64,000 nt of DNA from Golubevia sp. BC0850 (GCA_012976225.1 JAAVVG010000008.1:124001-188000); one strand, 5' to 3'. Counted from the first letter of the stretch, positions 11,588-23,588 are shown. Numbers and translations are program-made. The notes: generated by a model not told the origin, from the sequence alone.

Positions 11588-13125
11588 TTTCGAGCAAGCC
11601 AAGCAGAAGCAGGAGCAGATCGCAGCTTCGACCTCCTCTGGACCAATCGATCCCAAAAAAGTCACCATCGATCTCGAATCTCAAACTTCCAAGGAGCTCA
11701 AGAGTCGCTTCGAGAAGAGAGTCTCTCCAGACCTCTTCCTCAAACTCTTCACTTTCTGCGACGCCCAATCTCTAGTCAAGTTGACTAGCGTCTCTAAAAC
11801 CTGGAAGGACTCTATTCTAGGATCTTCGGAACTCTTCCGCAGCTTCAAGATGGAAGGAACCGGAAAGCAGCTCTGCGAAGGACTGGAGCTCTTCAGTCGT
11901 AGGAACGAGGATTCGACGAAGAATGTCTTTCTCTGAGTCAGAGACGAACTGGACCCAGCCCTTCAAGAGAGACTTAGAAACGCAATCCAACGATGCTCAC
12001 ATAGCATCAAGATGATCTCGGTGACTCATCAAGGCGATCTAGAAAAGTCTCTAGTCAAGGTAGCAGGTCAATGTCACTCGTTATCTGTTTTGAGTTCTAC
12101 CACGTGGGGACATGAGGAACAAATTTTCGTTCCTGATGCATATGCAGAAGATGTCGAGTTCTCGTCTTCCTGGAGAGCCTCTCTCATGGCTCTAGATTGG
12201 ACATCAGGAGAGACGGATCTCGTCTGCAACGATCAAATGCTAGAACGTCTTCGAGATGCCGAAGAAGTGACATTCAGCAGCAACAAGATCAGTCCCAGTT
12301 GGTCGGTCAAGCTTCTGTCTTCAAGCCCAAGTCTAAGGAAGGCAAGGCTACTTTGCTCGCTGTATGGGACTACAGAGGTGGTGGACGACATCCTAGAGAT
12401 GAACCTGCAAACCTGGAAGAGCTCCACCTCACAGCCCCTCCGAAATCGAAAGCCCCGGGCGATGTCTCAAAACGCCAGTGTTGGAAATACTTAATTGAGG
12501 TCGGTCAGCCCCAAGGATCTCTCTTCGATGAAGGTCGATTGCGCTCCCAAGCAGCTGGTGGTCGATGATCTCCAGATTACGGATCGAACCAATGCGAAAG
12601 CAGCGGCTTCTATCTTCATCCACTCAATCCAGGATTGGAAGGACCTCTGGTGCATCAATTCTAAACTTCCAAAGACTACTCCAACGATGTTTTACGAGCA
12701 CCTCTTCCAGCTTCTCAGCTTCTAACTCCGCTCTCGAGCCCCAACATTCAAGCAGGAGTGACAAGATGCTGCTTCCGAAATTGGTAGCACTCCACCTGCT
12801 GGGTGCTATGTTCAGGGTGCACTCTTCTACTTTCACTTCAATTGATGGTATGACTCTAGCTTCCATGATCGCTTCCAGGACGGCATGTTCCAGAAACATG
12901 TCGTTCCAACAGATTTCTTCCTGCGCCTCAGGCCTTCTCGAGTCTTCGGATGCAGCTGCCTCAAGTGAACCGCCAGCTTTTGAAACTCAACAAACCTGCG
13001 CACAGATCCGTCGTCTGGTATCAGACCTACCAGTCAAGTCGAATGATGCGGTCTCTGCTTGGCTGAAGAACAAGGAGAACGTGGAGATGCTCAGGGTCAA
13101 ACGTCAAGGAGTGGGTCTATTCTGA
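11059..13125 (+). pseudogene. F-box/TPR protein, copy 1, broken
   Basis: A paralogue of the intact gene at 39620-41670. Exons 11059-11214, 11327-11458 and 11526 onward encode an N-terminal TPR-like helical region (AQLHALKLQAAQDALDRLDY), then an F-box-like motif (RVSPDLFLKLFTFCDAQSL). The frame stops at a TGA at 11934-11936 in a position where the intact copy reads on. Homology continues beyond it in the same frame (DELDPALQERL, MISVTHQGDLEKSL). It then shifts frame near 12400, shifts again before 12495 and again around 12720, ending with VKSNDAVSAWLKNKENVEML. With one nonsense change and at least three frame changes, the full-length product is lost. The intact front part could still give a 232-residue TPR plus F-box protein lacking the C-terminal repeats. 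The F-box role (SCF ubiquitin ligase substrate receptor, Dia2-like layout) is inferred from the family. Confidence 0.85.
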
Positions 13126-14316
13126 TTGAAAGTGAGTCCAGTTGCACCTCTCGATCTCCCAAGATGCGACACCATGGTTACAATCGGCTCAGCTTCCAAC
13201 TTTCTCCCCTACTTCTTATCACGTCCTTCCCTCTTCACGTCACGTCAGAACCTCTAGAGGATCCTAGCCCTTCCCTTCGTTCCACTCATGGCCAAGTCAC
13301 TTTTGAGGGTAACCTTTGATTCGATCCAGATTGTGACCTGGATTTCTTCTCTCTGCCCCGTAGATTTTCAAAGTCAACTATCGTTTCTCTGTATCGATTC
13401 AACTCAGAATCTCTCGAATCGAATAAAATCCGATGTCTTTCGAATGTCGTATGAAAAGAGGAAAGGAAGAGTGGTAAAAGGTGTGATTCAAAACCTGTTC
13501 AGTTCCAGTCGGAATTCGTCATCAAGGTTTGACGATTATCCAACAGAATTTGAGTGAATCTAAATTGTGAATACGAATCTAGTGTAACGCTCAGCGAAGG
13601 CCTGGCTGGCAGGGCTTCAGTCGAATTATCAACCCAGCGACGTCGATGACGGCAGAGATGAGTCGAACGGCTTTTCGAAACTGCAAGCTGCTTTTCCATT
13701 ATCACTCTTACTTGATCACTGAATGAACTTGTGGCTCCGTTGTCTAGACGTTTCCTCGCGGGCGGGGTTCTCTGCTTCAGTTGGGATCGCTTCAGAAGAA
13801 ATAAATCCTACGTCCCACCCGCTGGTCTACCTTCAAGTCCTATCACTGTGACTCTCAAATTCTGACTATTTTCCAATTAACATTTTTCTCAAAGAATGGG
13901 AAGACTGATGTTAAAAGGGGCTCGAGTAACATTGCCACGCTCGACCTTCTTCATCATCTTTCCATCTATCCGACAAGATGAATGCTTCAAACGGGGTTGA
14001 AAGGTGTGAATGCTCAGCTACTCCTTCACCACCACCATCGCCATTACTGCAGCCAATTCAGAGTCATCAAGACCAGATTCCAATCAGCATGCCATCAAAG
14101 GCAGCTACGATTCCACCTCCATTCTCAACCTTCAAAACCAATCCTCCAATTCCCTTCTTTCGTGACTTCTATGGCATCAAATATACCTACAACTTCCACT
14201 CCATCCTCTCCCGTCATCAAAACGCCTTTGACTTCTCTTCTCCCTCCTCAAGCTGCTGCTGATGCTGATGCTTCTACCTCGGCTTCTTCAACTTCAATCC
14301 CAGTCAACCCAAGAAG
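13126..14316. other. Gene-poor region, possible broken N-terminus
   Basis: No confident gene up to about 13970. Between 13978 and 14316 two overlapping frames carry coding-like Pro/Ser/Thr-rich peptide (for example MASNIPTTSTPSSPV in one frame), but each meets a stop before the open frame at 14317. This may be the N-terminal part of the next gene after frame damage, or a leader. I cannot decide. Confidence 0.35.
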
Positions 14317-16426
14317 ATGAAACAGAATGGAGCCCTAAAGAAAGATAATCGTAAGAACCCGAACAAAGAAGATCTTTATGAAGAAAGACAACCTCTTTTC
14401 AAGACCAATAGAGCCAAATCACTAGAAGGCTTTCATTTGAAACAAGGTCAAAGCAAAGGGAATCAAGCTTCTTCAACTCAGGATATCGAGGAATCAGATT
14501 CAGTCAGAGCTGTTGAAATTCACGATTCCTTCTTGGATCTCATGAGAGTGTGTAATGAGGGAAGAGAGAAGGAACTCTCCCAAGGGAAGGGAAAGGGAAA
14601 GCAAATCGAGATCGAGTTGAATGGGGATGATGAGAAGATCAGTATGGAAGAAAGTGTACAGAGAGCAAAGGATAGATTGGAGAATGGGAAGAATTGGGAC
14701 TCAACTGATCGAATAGAGGTGAGTTCGAGGTTCTGCCTGTTGAGGAGGTCCGTGTTGTGTTTTCTTCCAGTTTGCCACCCACCCCTCACCTCGAGATGAG
14801 TTGCACAGTCTTCATCTTAGTGCTGGAAGGGTCCTTGGTCAAATTACTGTGAGCGTGACGAGAGATGGGGTGAATAGTCAGGAAAGGCTTTTTGTTACGC
14901 AAGGAAGCAGAGGGGTCGCCGGGGGAAGTAACGCTGGCGAGTCAGGAATGCATGCCATTAGTGATTTCCGAACATTCCTAGTCGCTGCACGCCTGCGTTG
15001 GGGAGGGGAGGAGCCACTTGTTTGACTGTCGAATCGCGGTCGGAGGAAAGGTCAAAGCCGAATCCTCATGGCTTGTCAGAGCAGGCACAGATACGACTTA
15101 TTGGATGGGTCGGAGCAAGTACTGATGATACGGCTATCGGGCTCGAAGGCGAGATGGAGGAGACCTCGAGAGGATTTGGTCAGCTGCGAGTAGCGAGAGG
15201 ATGCTGGGCCGCATTCTCCCCAATGCCTCTCTAACCCTTCCTCAGGCCTCGCGGATTCAGGGAAGGCGTAATTGTGGATCCAAGTCCCTCCACCCTTCCA
15301 TATTCGACAATGCTGACACGTTTCCTTACCTCTCCTCATCATCGCCCTCCCTCAGACGAGCGAGAACACCTACGAATCCTATAGACGCAAGCAGTCCCTC
15401 TCTTTCGATCCAACTAAGATCGTTTCAAAACCTAGATCCAAACCAAAACCCAAGATCCTTGGAGATCTGGGAACATCTTCTATCCAGCAAGTTGTAAAAA
15501 AGAGAAGGATGATTAGTCTCACTAGAAGATGTAGGAATCTAATCAATGGAGTGGTGTCAGAAGATCCAATAGCGAGAGAGGATTCAAAAAGATTAATGGA
15601 ATCTGTGTTAGAAGACAATACCTCTAAAGGACTAAAGGAGAAGACTTTAGAGAAAAATCATGCCCAGGTTTCGAATGTAGGAAAGGAGTGTCAGCAAGAG
15701 GACCAAGTAGGAAAGAGTCCATCTAAAGAATTGCTGAACAAGGTCTCGAATGAAGCAACCGGAGTTCAAAAGCTGAACAGGAACGAAACAGGAATAAACC
15801 AAGAAATGCTATAGAAATCGATGACGATGAAACTGATGAAGAGGATATCCAGATATCTTTCGGAAGACTGCCAATTTCAAGAGCAAAATACCAAATCAGA
15901 TCCAAACGTTTCAGCCTTTTCACCTTCAGTCTCTCCCGATCCTATACGTCACTCACCTTCACCGTCCCCTTCTTTTAACGAAGGAAGTGGATCGATGCTG
16001 TTCGATCGTTCAATCACAAATCAACACGATGAGAGTTCAAATATCAATTCAGCTTCGACTTCTATGTCTTCAATTTCTCCTGCTAATTCTAATCATGGCG
16101 ATACCAAAAGTCAATTTGCAGAAGTAGGTTCTTCAAATTCAAGCTTTAAAATCCAAGCAATTTCTTATATCTCTGGTGAATTTAATCTGAATCCAAAGAA
16201 GAGGAAATCAAATGAAATAACCTCAAGTCGTAAGTCTCCTTCTTTCACAACGTCAACTCTGATGCCTACCTTCACAAATCAAACATCTAATTTCGTTGTG
16301 GATTTGGCTTTAAATAAGAATCTAGCTGCTTTCGTCGCTCAACAACTGCAAGACACTCAAGCGAAAGAATCTCTTATGAAAAAGGAGCTGTTGGAGAGGA
16401 TGAAAGAAGAAAGGGTTTATCAGTAA
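14317..16426 (+). pseudogene. Probable two-exon hypothetical gene with in-frame TAG
   Basis: The product is not recognised. Exon 14317-14718 encodes a Lys/Glu-rich segment ending DSTDRIE at a GTGAGT donor. An acceptor at 15353-15355 continues the same phase with TSENTYESYRRKQSLSF and a basic stretch (KIVSKPRSKPKPK, VVKKRRMISLTRRCRNL). This requires an intron of 637 bp, long for this window. The frame meets TAG at 15812-15814, then continues in the same frame for about 200 further codons. That stretch is Ser-rich and ends with a helical segment (LAAFVAQQLQDTQAKESLMKKELLERM) before a stop at 16426. No good donor/acceptor pair removes the TAG. Either the gene is decaying, an unusual intron is present, or two genes lie in tandem. 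A nuclear protein is suggested by the basic stretches but not shown. Confidence 0.45.
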
Positions 16427-18230
16427 AGCAACCAGAGAACAATTTATGAAGATCTCTTGAACTTTCTGGTCGCACCGCCTTTTTCAACGCGGTTTACTGG
16501 TTCTCTCTCCACTCTCTTCTCTCTCTCTCTCCCTCTCTTCAATCTCCGTTCCCAGACCCATGCTAGTACGATTCCATCCTCTGTCTCTTTCGTTTCTTTT
16601 GTTCGGTTCGCCTTCTCATAATTCATTCTTCAATTCCAATTCACGCTTTGCCCCTTCTGCTGTACTCTATCAACGCGCCTTTCCTCAATTTCTTCTTGTA
16701 CTTGTATCTGTTGTTTCCATACCAAGACTCAAAATCCTCGATGGTTCCTTTACTTCATTCAATCTCTCAGACGAGCAAGGAGAAAGGTGTTGCGACCCGT
16801 CGACTTTGCTCCGTCTCAACACGTCTCCTTCCCAGCTTTCTCTCGCTTTCGAAGTTTGGAAGACAAGCACTTCTTCTATCTGTCTACCCCATGCCTTCGA
16901 AGGCGTCCCCATTATCATTCTTTTGTTGAGCCAGGGAGAAGTCATCCAAAATGGAAAGGAGTAAGGGGAATGGATCAAACTTCCATCCCTGCCTGGGAAG
17001 ATTCGACGTCAGAGAAGTCTTGTCCTTCAAGATTCCTATGCGTTGCCTGAGGGGACACCTGCATTCGACTAGAAAGTCAAGAAGAATACTCCAAATTCTA
17101 TAAAACTTGTGAAGCGCCTCTACTGTTTTGATTCGAACGGTGTGTTATGTGTGGCTGTAGCTCTCTGTCGACTTAAAGTGAGCTGTTTCTTTCTTCCGTC
17201 CTCACGAATAGCGGTCATGCTTCGGGGGCCTTTAGCTGTTGAAATAATGGTTTGTTATTCTTTTCCGGATTAAGGAAAATCAGATTGAGACTGAAAAGGT
17301 GGAAGCAACAGCAGGACGTGACGAGCAAGATCTGGCATTCTAACCCCGGGTCAAGAGATCTCGAGAACGATCGACAATCTGGGAAAAGACCAATGCGTGA
17401 AATGGGGAGCATATCATTAAAGAAACGTGTAAGTACGTAGAGTGGGTCGAACTCTCTTGGGGTGGAAGTTCTTTCAATTGACTGAGTTTGCTGCGGACCT
17501 TTGCTCTCTCTCGGTCATTTCAATCACGGACTGTTCTTGATTCGACTCTGTTTCCGTTTGACTCCCGGTTCGTTCGAATCTTGGTCATGTCATTCCAAAT
17601 TTCCAACAAGCGTCAAGCGGGTCAAGGGTGATTCCATGATTGGAGACTTAGAGTTGGGCCAGGTAACGGTGAAGTTTGCCGCTGACGATCTCTGATCGGT
17701 GCCTCCTCGTACCTTGATGACCGAAGATCGTTTCCAGGAAGTCGAATGCGGAAACAAAGTAAGATCCGGAAGATCTGGAGAAGTGATCGGAAAAGCGCAG
17801 AAGCCGGCCCTTAATGTTGAAGAAGATTCCACATGCGAGGCAACGTAACCAACGTTTCTCGAAGAATCTTCCAAAGTTGAAACTCCCTACTCTAATTTGA
17901 ATCTCCATTGTTTCTTTCGCAAAGTCTCCCGTGAGAGAGTCAAACGGAAATCAGGAGATCTCATCAAGAACGATGGACGAAGCCGCATGCGGAAATCGAC
18001 GCGTCTCTCTCTCTATGGATCATCCATTCTCCAACCCCTTCATCACGTTTCCTGTGACGAGCTGAGATACTGAAGTATGAGGCTGAGGTCCAATTGACGT
18101 TCAATCTACATCCATAGAACGTCGGAAACTGCCACTTTATGCCTCATCGTGTCGTCTAACATGTGCACGAAGTTTGAATCGTTTTACAACTCCGCCACAG
18201 AGAGAGGGATCTCGTAAGGGGTGTCGAAAA
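16427..18230. other. Long gene-poor stretch
   Basis: About 1.8 kb with only short open frames on either strand, none with a domain, repeat or splice pattern I can defend. CT-rich runs occur near 16500-16540 and 18005-18020. No tRNA or recognisable spliceosomal, SRP or RNase P RNA was seen. The far end is presumably the upstream control region of the secreted-protein gene. Confidence 0.5.
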
Positions 18231-18232
18231 GG

Positions 18233-18240
18233 TATAAAAG
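18233..18240 (+). promoter_or_regulatory. TATA box of the secreted-protein gene
   Basis: TATAAAAG lies about 200 bp upstream of the ATG at 18438, in the only clear TATA context I found in the window. A CT-rich leader follows directly. This is the usual promoter layout of strongly expressed fungal genes. Confidence 0.6.
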
Positions 18241-18318
18241 GTCGTCTATCTCGTCTCTCCCTTTCATTCATTCCTTCATCAACTCTCTCTTTCTCTCGCT
18301 CTCTCGTCCCTTCAAGCT

Positions 18319-18321
<3 letters not shown>

Positions 18322-18376
<55 letters not shown>
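18322..18376 (+). repeat. (CT)n microsatellite in the 5' leader
   Basis: About 27 uninterrupted CT dinucleotides, followed by further CT-rich sequence, between the TATA box and the start codon at 18438. CT-rich tracts just upstream of the transcription start or in the leader are common in highly expressed fungal genes. The length is likely to vary between strains. Confidence 0.9.
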
Positions 18377-18379
<3 letters not shown>

Positions 18380-18437
18380 CTCTCAATCTCTACTCTCTCT
18401 TCCAATCTTTCTCGTCCACGCACTCTCTATTCTCAAC

Positions 18438-19830
18438 ATGAAGTTCATCACCTCTTCCATCCTTCTATCTGCCATCGCAGTCAGCTCTGCTCTCTCTGCT
18501 CCTTTGGATCCAAGACAACAAGTCTGTGAAGCTGTCACTGGTGAGTAACATCGACGACACTTTCTCAAAGTGGCGACGGTCGATCTAGATCATCTCTCTC
18601 TCTTGATCCTTTCGCGTTCTGACACTTGTTTCTGCTCCTTCCTATCTCTCTCTTTCCCACAGTCACCGTCACTGCTCCTTCCGGAAGCGCCCCAACTGGA
18701 TCGTTGCCATCTCTTGGAGATTTGCCTTCCCTCCCATCCGGAGTGCCTTCAGGATTCTCTCTCCCATCAGGAGGACTCCCATCTGGTCTACCTTCCGGAT
18801 TCTCAGCTCCAGCCTTCTCAGTTCCATCTGGTCTACCTTCAGGATTCTCGGCCCCAGCAATCCCATCCGGTCTTCCATCAGGAGTCTCTCTCCCAGCCAT
18901 TCCATCTGGTCTTCCATCAGGATTATCTCTTCCAGCCATCCCATCCGGCTTCTCTTCGATCAAGCTACCTTCAGGTCCATCTGGAACTCTACCGGCTATT
19001 CCAACCACTCTTCCAACTCAAGTCTCCGGTGGTGCTGCTCAGGCTTCCTCTGCTGCTCAAGCCATCGCCTCCAAGGCATCAGCCGCTGCTGCTCAGGCTT
19101 CCGCTGCCGCTGCTCAAGCTTCTCAAGCCTTCACTTCTGGTCAACAAGAGCTTCAAGACCAAGCTGCAGCTCTAAACGCCGCCTTCACCAAGGCTTTCGC
19201 TGCCGGTGCTGCTCAAGCCAAAGCTGTGAGTAGTCGATTTCGCGTTTTTGAAGTTGTTTACACTTCTTTTCTGTAACCTTCTCTTCTCTGACGTTTCCTC
19301 CCCCTCTCTCTCACTATCTCTTACTTTTCCTCTCAACAGGCCGCTGCTGATGTTCCAGCCAAGTTGGCCGCCTTCGCTGAGACTGCCCAGGAGAACGCTG
19401 CTGAACTTCAACAATTCCAAGCAACCCTGCAAAAGTCTGGTGCCGACGCTGCTTCCAAAGCCATGGCTGAATTTATTAAGGTGAGCTGACTTATGTCTTA
19501 AGAAGACTTCTTCGAATCCAGTCTCTGCTACACATCTATCCTCCTTGCTTCTCGTTCTTACCCCTTCTCGTCTCTCTCTCTCTTCGTTTCCTTCCCCCAC
19601 TTCTTCAGGGTCAAACCGCTCTTCTCAAAACCCTCACCACCTTCCGCTCCACCATCTCCAAGTACGCTTCTCCATCTCAAGTCCGTTCAGCTCTACGCAA
19701 GCTACAAGCCGCCTCTGACTCTTACGCTGCTGCTTTCGAAGCCCTCGTTCCAACCAAGGCTGACGAACAAAAGATTGCCCAGAAACTTCTGGACACTTCC
19801 TTCAACGTCGCCATCAGCATTTACAACTAA
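18438..19830 (+). CDS. Secreted Pro-Ser-Gly repeat protein, possibly cell-wall
   Basis: Four exons (18438-18540, 18663-19225, 19340-19480, 19609-19830) give 342 residues. The N-terminus MKFITSSILLSAIAVSSALS is a clear signal peptide, with a likely dibasic site after APLDPR. Residues about 50-135 are tandem PSGLPSG(F/V/L)S(A/L)PA units, a flexible, glycosylatable stalk. An Ala/Gln-rich helical part follows (AAAAQASAAAAQASQAF). The C-terminal region (about 110 residues) is helical and ends in FNVAISIYN, somewhat like hydrophobic-surface-binding (HsbA-type) proteins; that similarity is only suggestive. There is no GPI signal at the C-terminus. A TATA box and CT tract upstream suggest strong expression. 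It is probably secreted and wall-associated; a role in surface binding or host contact is inference. Confidence 0.85.
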
Positions 19831-20338
19831 GCTTTGTTTGGCTCCCCACACTCTTTTAACCTTCTCGTTCTCTAGATTTGTAGATCTCTGTTCCATATTC
19901 TCTCTCGATTTCTCTGGTCACCGATTTGCCACTTGCTTTGTACTCTCATTACTGATTTGTTTATCGTCTCCTTCCCGTAATTCTACAAAGTTGCTTTCCA
20001 TCTCTGGTTCCGAATGACTTTTGTGAGATTCTCTTCCTGTTTGAGCCTTCGTGGTCTGAGGTCTCTGATAAACCACAGAGGGTGAAGCGGTGGATCTACG
20101 AAACGATCTTTCTTTCTGTACTATACAAGACAGATTCAATCGTAATCTTAGAAGCGGTAGTCCAAGGGGCACAGTCGAATCGTGCAACGAAACGAGAGGG
20201 ATAGAGTTGCTTCGAAAGCTTCAAGACAAATATTGGTGGACTCTTACTCGTTCTCTCAAATAACCTCCTCACTTCTACTCTCACATTCAAAGACATATCA
20301 AAGAACGTCAGCAACAAGGTATCAAAGATCTGTCATCG
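19831..20338. other. Intergenic region
   Basis: About 510 bp holding the 3' end of the secreted-protein gene and the upstream region of the DPW-motif gene. No gene or RNA seen. Confidence 0.4.
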
Positions 20339-23300
20339 ATGGATCCATGGGCTGAACCTTCTCCATGGAATCAAGGAGAAGCTGAAGCAGAAGCAGGTTC
20401 AAGTTCAACAACGTCAAAGATAGACACATCTCCTCCTTCTCCACCTCTACCTCCTCAATCTGATACCACAAGCGATCCATGGGCTTCAAATTCCCCAGTC
20501 AAAGAGAGGATTCCAGGTGAATCAAGAAGCGCCAACTTCCACGAAGATACTTCAACCTCAGCCAAAACTCAGAATGATCAAACAATCTCGACTATTACAG
20601 AGACTGCTCTATCCTCAGTTACTTTAGATCCATGGAGCTCAGGTGGATCTCTTTCTCAGCAGGAGAACCTCACACCGAGAGCTAACTCTGATCTAGCTCT
20701 ACCTTCAACTACTGTTGATGGAGGCTGGGGAGAAAGCTTGGACCAAGATGCTTATCAGGAACCAGTCAGATCTCCTGCTGATCCTTGGGGAAATGGCAAT
20801 ATTCAATCAGGTGGATTTGGCGCAGGCAGTGCTGGTCAGAAAGACGCTGAGGCTGAAGAGCAAAGTGGGAGCGCAGTGGAAATGGAAGGACAAGAGGAGG
20901 AGGACAGAGCTCAAGACTGGAATCCAAGTGCTGGAGAGGTGAGTCTGTGATTTGTGGCTTCATGTATTATATCGAACGAACTTGGCTGTGCTATTGAGAT
21001 TGTAGGAAGACGGAGGTGGAGAGCATACATGTATGCTTGCAAGATCTCTAGCACCACCCAGATTCTGATCTCTCCTTGTCCTTTGCTTCTTCCTTCAGTC
21101 TGCGATTCAAACCCCCTCAAGCTCTTCTTGGTACGAGCCGAAGATCACCCCAACTGGTCTAGGATCCAACGTCGATTACAACGATGCCTGGGGAGGAGGT
21201 TCCACCTCCGAAAGCAAAGCAACTTCAAATCTTTCTGGTCCTTCTCTGCCCTCACTTTGTGGGCTGTCGATCTCAGCTGACAGTAGAAATGATCTGGTCC
21301 GATCAATGGTTGGAGGCAATCCCAAGTCAGAAGATCCAACTCCTTCTTCTCTTCCTCAAGATGTAGAATCAAAAGAAACCAAGCCAGAAAGCAACGAAGA
21401 GACTTCCAAGCCAACTTCCTCTGGGATCGTCCCCAAAGGTTTATTTTCCAATTGGAGAAACAGGATCTCAGTTTCATCACCTCCTTCATCTTCAAATCCA
21501 AACGATCCTTCAATGTCTAGCATTCAAGCTGTAGAACCTACCCCACCCCCACCTCCTCCAAGCGTCACTACTACTAAACCTAATCCACCATCTACTAAGG
21601 AAGCAGAATTATCTTCTTCGACTGCTGGAGCTGGAGTTGGAGGTATCATTGGAGGACTTTTCAAAAGAAGAGAAGCACCAGAAATCACTTCTGCAGTTTC
21701 GGACGATGAAGAGGACGAGAGTTCTCTGGCTCCAATGAAATCGGTCAATGCTGGTAGTTCTCAAAAGCAAGTTTCAGATCCATTTGACATTGCTTCTCCG
21801 GAGTTAGAGAAAGCAAATGGGAATGAGCAACCTGCCAACGCGGTTGGGAGATTATTTGGGAGATGGGGAAAGAGGCCGGTCACCGAAAAGAAAGAAGGTC
21901 AAGATTGGAAAGATGATGATTTCGATTGGTTGAACAATGTGTCTGGACCTTCTGGTAACTCAAGTAATGAGAATGGAGCTCAAAGATCTAGCAGTCTAGA
22001 CGTCAAGAATGAGCAGGATTGGTTCGCTGCCTTTGAAGGAGAAGCATCGACAGAGAAATCGAGAAAGACAAACTATCCTTCGACGTTCTCTTCAAATCAT
22101 GCTTCAAGGTCAACTTCTCCACATAACAAATTCTTGGTCTCAAGTACTACTAGAGGTTCAATCAGTAAGGCTAGACCGAAGATTCAAGGGTTGGATTCGG
22201 TTTCAAAGGAAATGGGGAAGGCTGCAAAGTTCTCAAACGAACCAGATTGGGATGCTTTTGAATCGATTGGAGAGAGCTCTAACCAGATCCATCCATATCC
22301 TGTCATTACTTCTGCCTCAAATAAATTCAACTCGACCTCCACCAATTTCGCAATCCCACCTCCTCCATCCTCAAACATCAACTCATTAAATCGTTCTCAG
22401 TCTTTGAACACCAATTCTACCTCCACAACCTCTTCCAGGCAGAAGTCACAAGCTCCATCGAATCTAGGATTCGGTTTCATCTCCAAGCAAACCAATCAGC
22501 AGAACTCCAATGCAAGTGGGACGACTCGATTATTTTCTGATGAAAGTAATCTGAGCACAAATAGCAGAGTCGCAAGCGGTGGAAGCAGTGCGAATAGTAG
22601 AGATGGGCTTGGAAGCTTTGGAGATTGGTCTCCTAACCTTAATCAGCCTTCCGCTACTTCTCAGTCGAATCAAGATACACAGAAAAGAAGCCCAATGATG
22701 GGCAGGTTCAGTCCTGAAAAGAAAGCTGCTCCTACCAGAACATCTTCAACGTTAGATGATGATGAACCTATCGTCCCATCAGTTCCACTTTCTTCAAGAA
22801 GATATGGAAATCCAGCCATGGGATTGAAATTCAACCATCAGTCAAGTCCTTCAATTTCGGGAAAAAGTTCTAGCTTTAGAGATAATTCAGCTGGAGGGAA
22901 TTTCGAAGGAGGATATTCAGATAGCGTTGATTCCAATCAAAACGATTTCTTAGAAGACAGGTTTGGGTACTATGATGGAGATGATCTGGGTGAACCTCAT
23001 CCACATGCAAGTGTTTATGACGATTACGACGAAGAAGAGAATCACGGCAATGATCTTCCTTCAAGAGGTGTCGGAAAATATTCAGACAGACAACAATCTC
23101 AACCACAAAGGGTTGTTCCTCCTCCTCTGCCACACAAGACTTCGGATATACCTCCAATCTCATCTTCGACTTTAAATTCAGCACGTTCTTCATCACCTTT
23201 ACCTCCTCTACCCAAGCCTCCCTCGAACACTTCCAGACCAACTTCAGCTGGAAGTTCAACCTCAAACCATCTCATTGGTTCTTCTACTGACGCATCTTCC

Positions 23301-23588
23301 TCAAAGCTGACTCCGTTCTTACCGCCTCCTCCAGCTCCAGCTCGAAAAGCTGTTCAATCAAACTCAAATTCTTCCACTCCGCCTCTACTTGCTCCTCCTC
23401 CTTCTTCAGCAGCTCCCAGATCTTCTTCGCCTTCTTTAAATCCTGTCATGAAATCAACTGTATCACCACCACCGCCTCCACCTTCTTCTCTTAATGCTCC
23501 GGGTCTGAAGCATCTCAATCAAACTTCAAATGGAGGGAATAGGAATTCCCTCTCGGCAGATGAATTGAGCTTCTTCGATGGGTTGTAA
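20339..23588 (+). CDS. Disordered DPW/WxxF-motif protein, probable clathrin-adaptor partner
   Basis: Two exons, 20339-20938 and 21099-23588, join in phase 0 to give 1029 residues. No folded domain is visible. The N-terminal 200 residues hold four DPW motifs (MDPWAEP, SDPWAS, LDPWSSG, ADPWGN) plus NDAWGG. The middle has Trp-based acidic motifs: DWKDDDFDWL, DWFAAFEG and DWDAFES. The C-terminus ends ELSFFDGL. The rest is Ser/Pro-rich with polyproline runs that could bind SH3 domains. DPW/DPF and WxxF peptides are the known ligands of AP-2 and AP-1 appendage domains in epsin, aftiphilin and related proteins. A role in clathrin-mediated endocytosis or trans-Golgi traffic is therefore likely, but it is inferred from short motifs only. 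The acceptor at 21096-21098 is the one that keeps the frame open. Confidence 0.75.

Noticed and set aside
16560-16964. 134-residue plus-strand frame
   Set aside because: Derived from CT-rich sequence, overlapped by equally long frames in the other phases and on the other strand, with no recognisable motif.
17556-17582. GGTTCGTTCGAATC resembling a tRNA T arm
   Set aside because: No acceptor stem, anticodon arm or terminator around it.
18565-19008. 147-residue minus-strand frame with GRPDG repeats
   Set aside because: It is the antisense shadow of the PSG repeat array of the secreted protein. The repeat causes the open frame.
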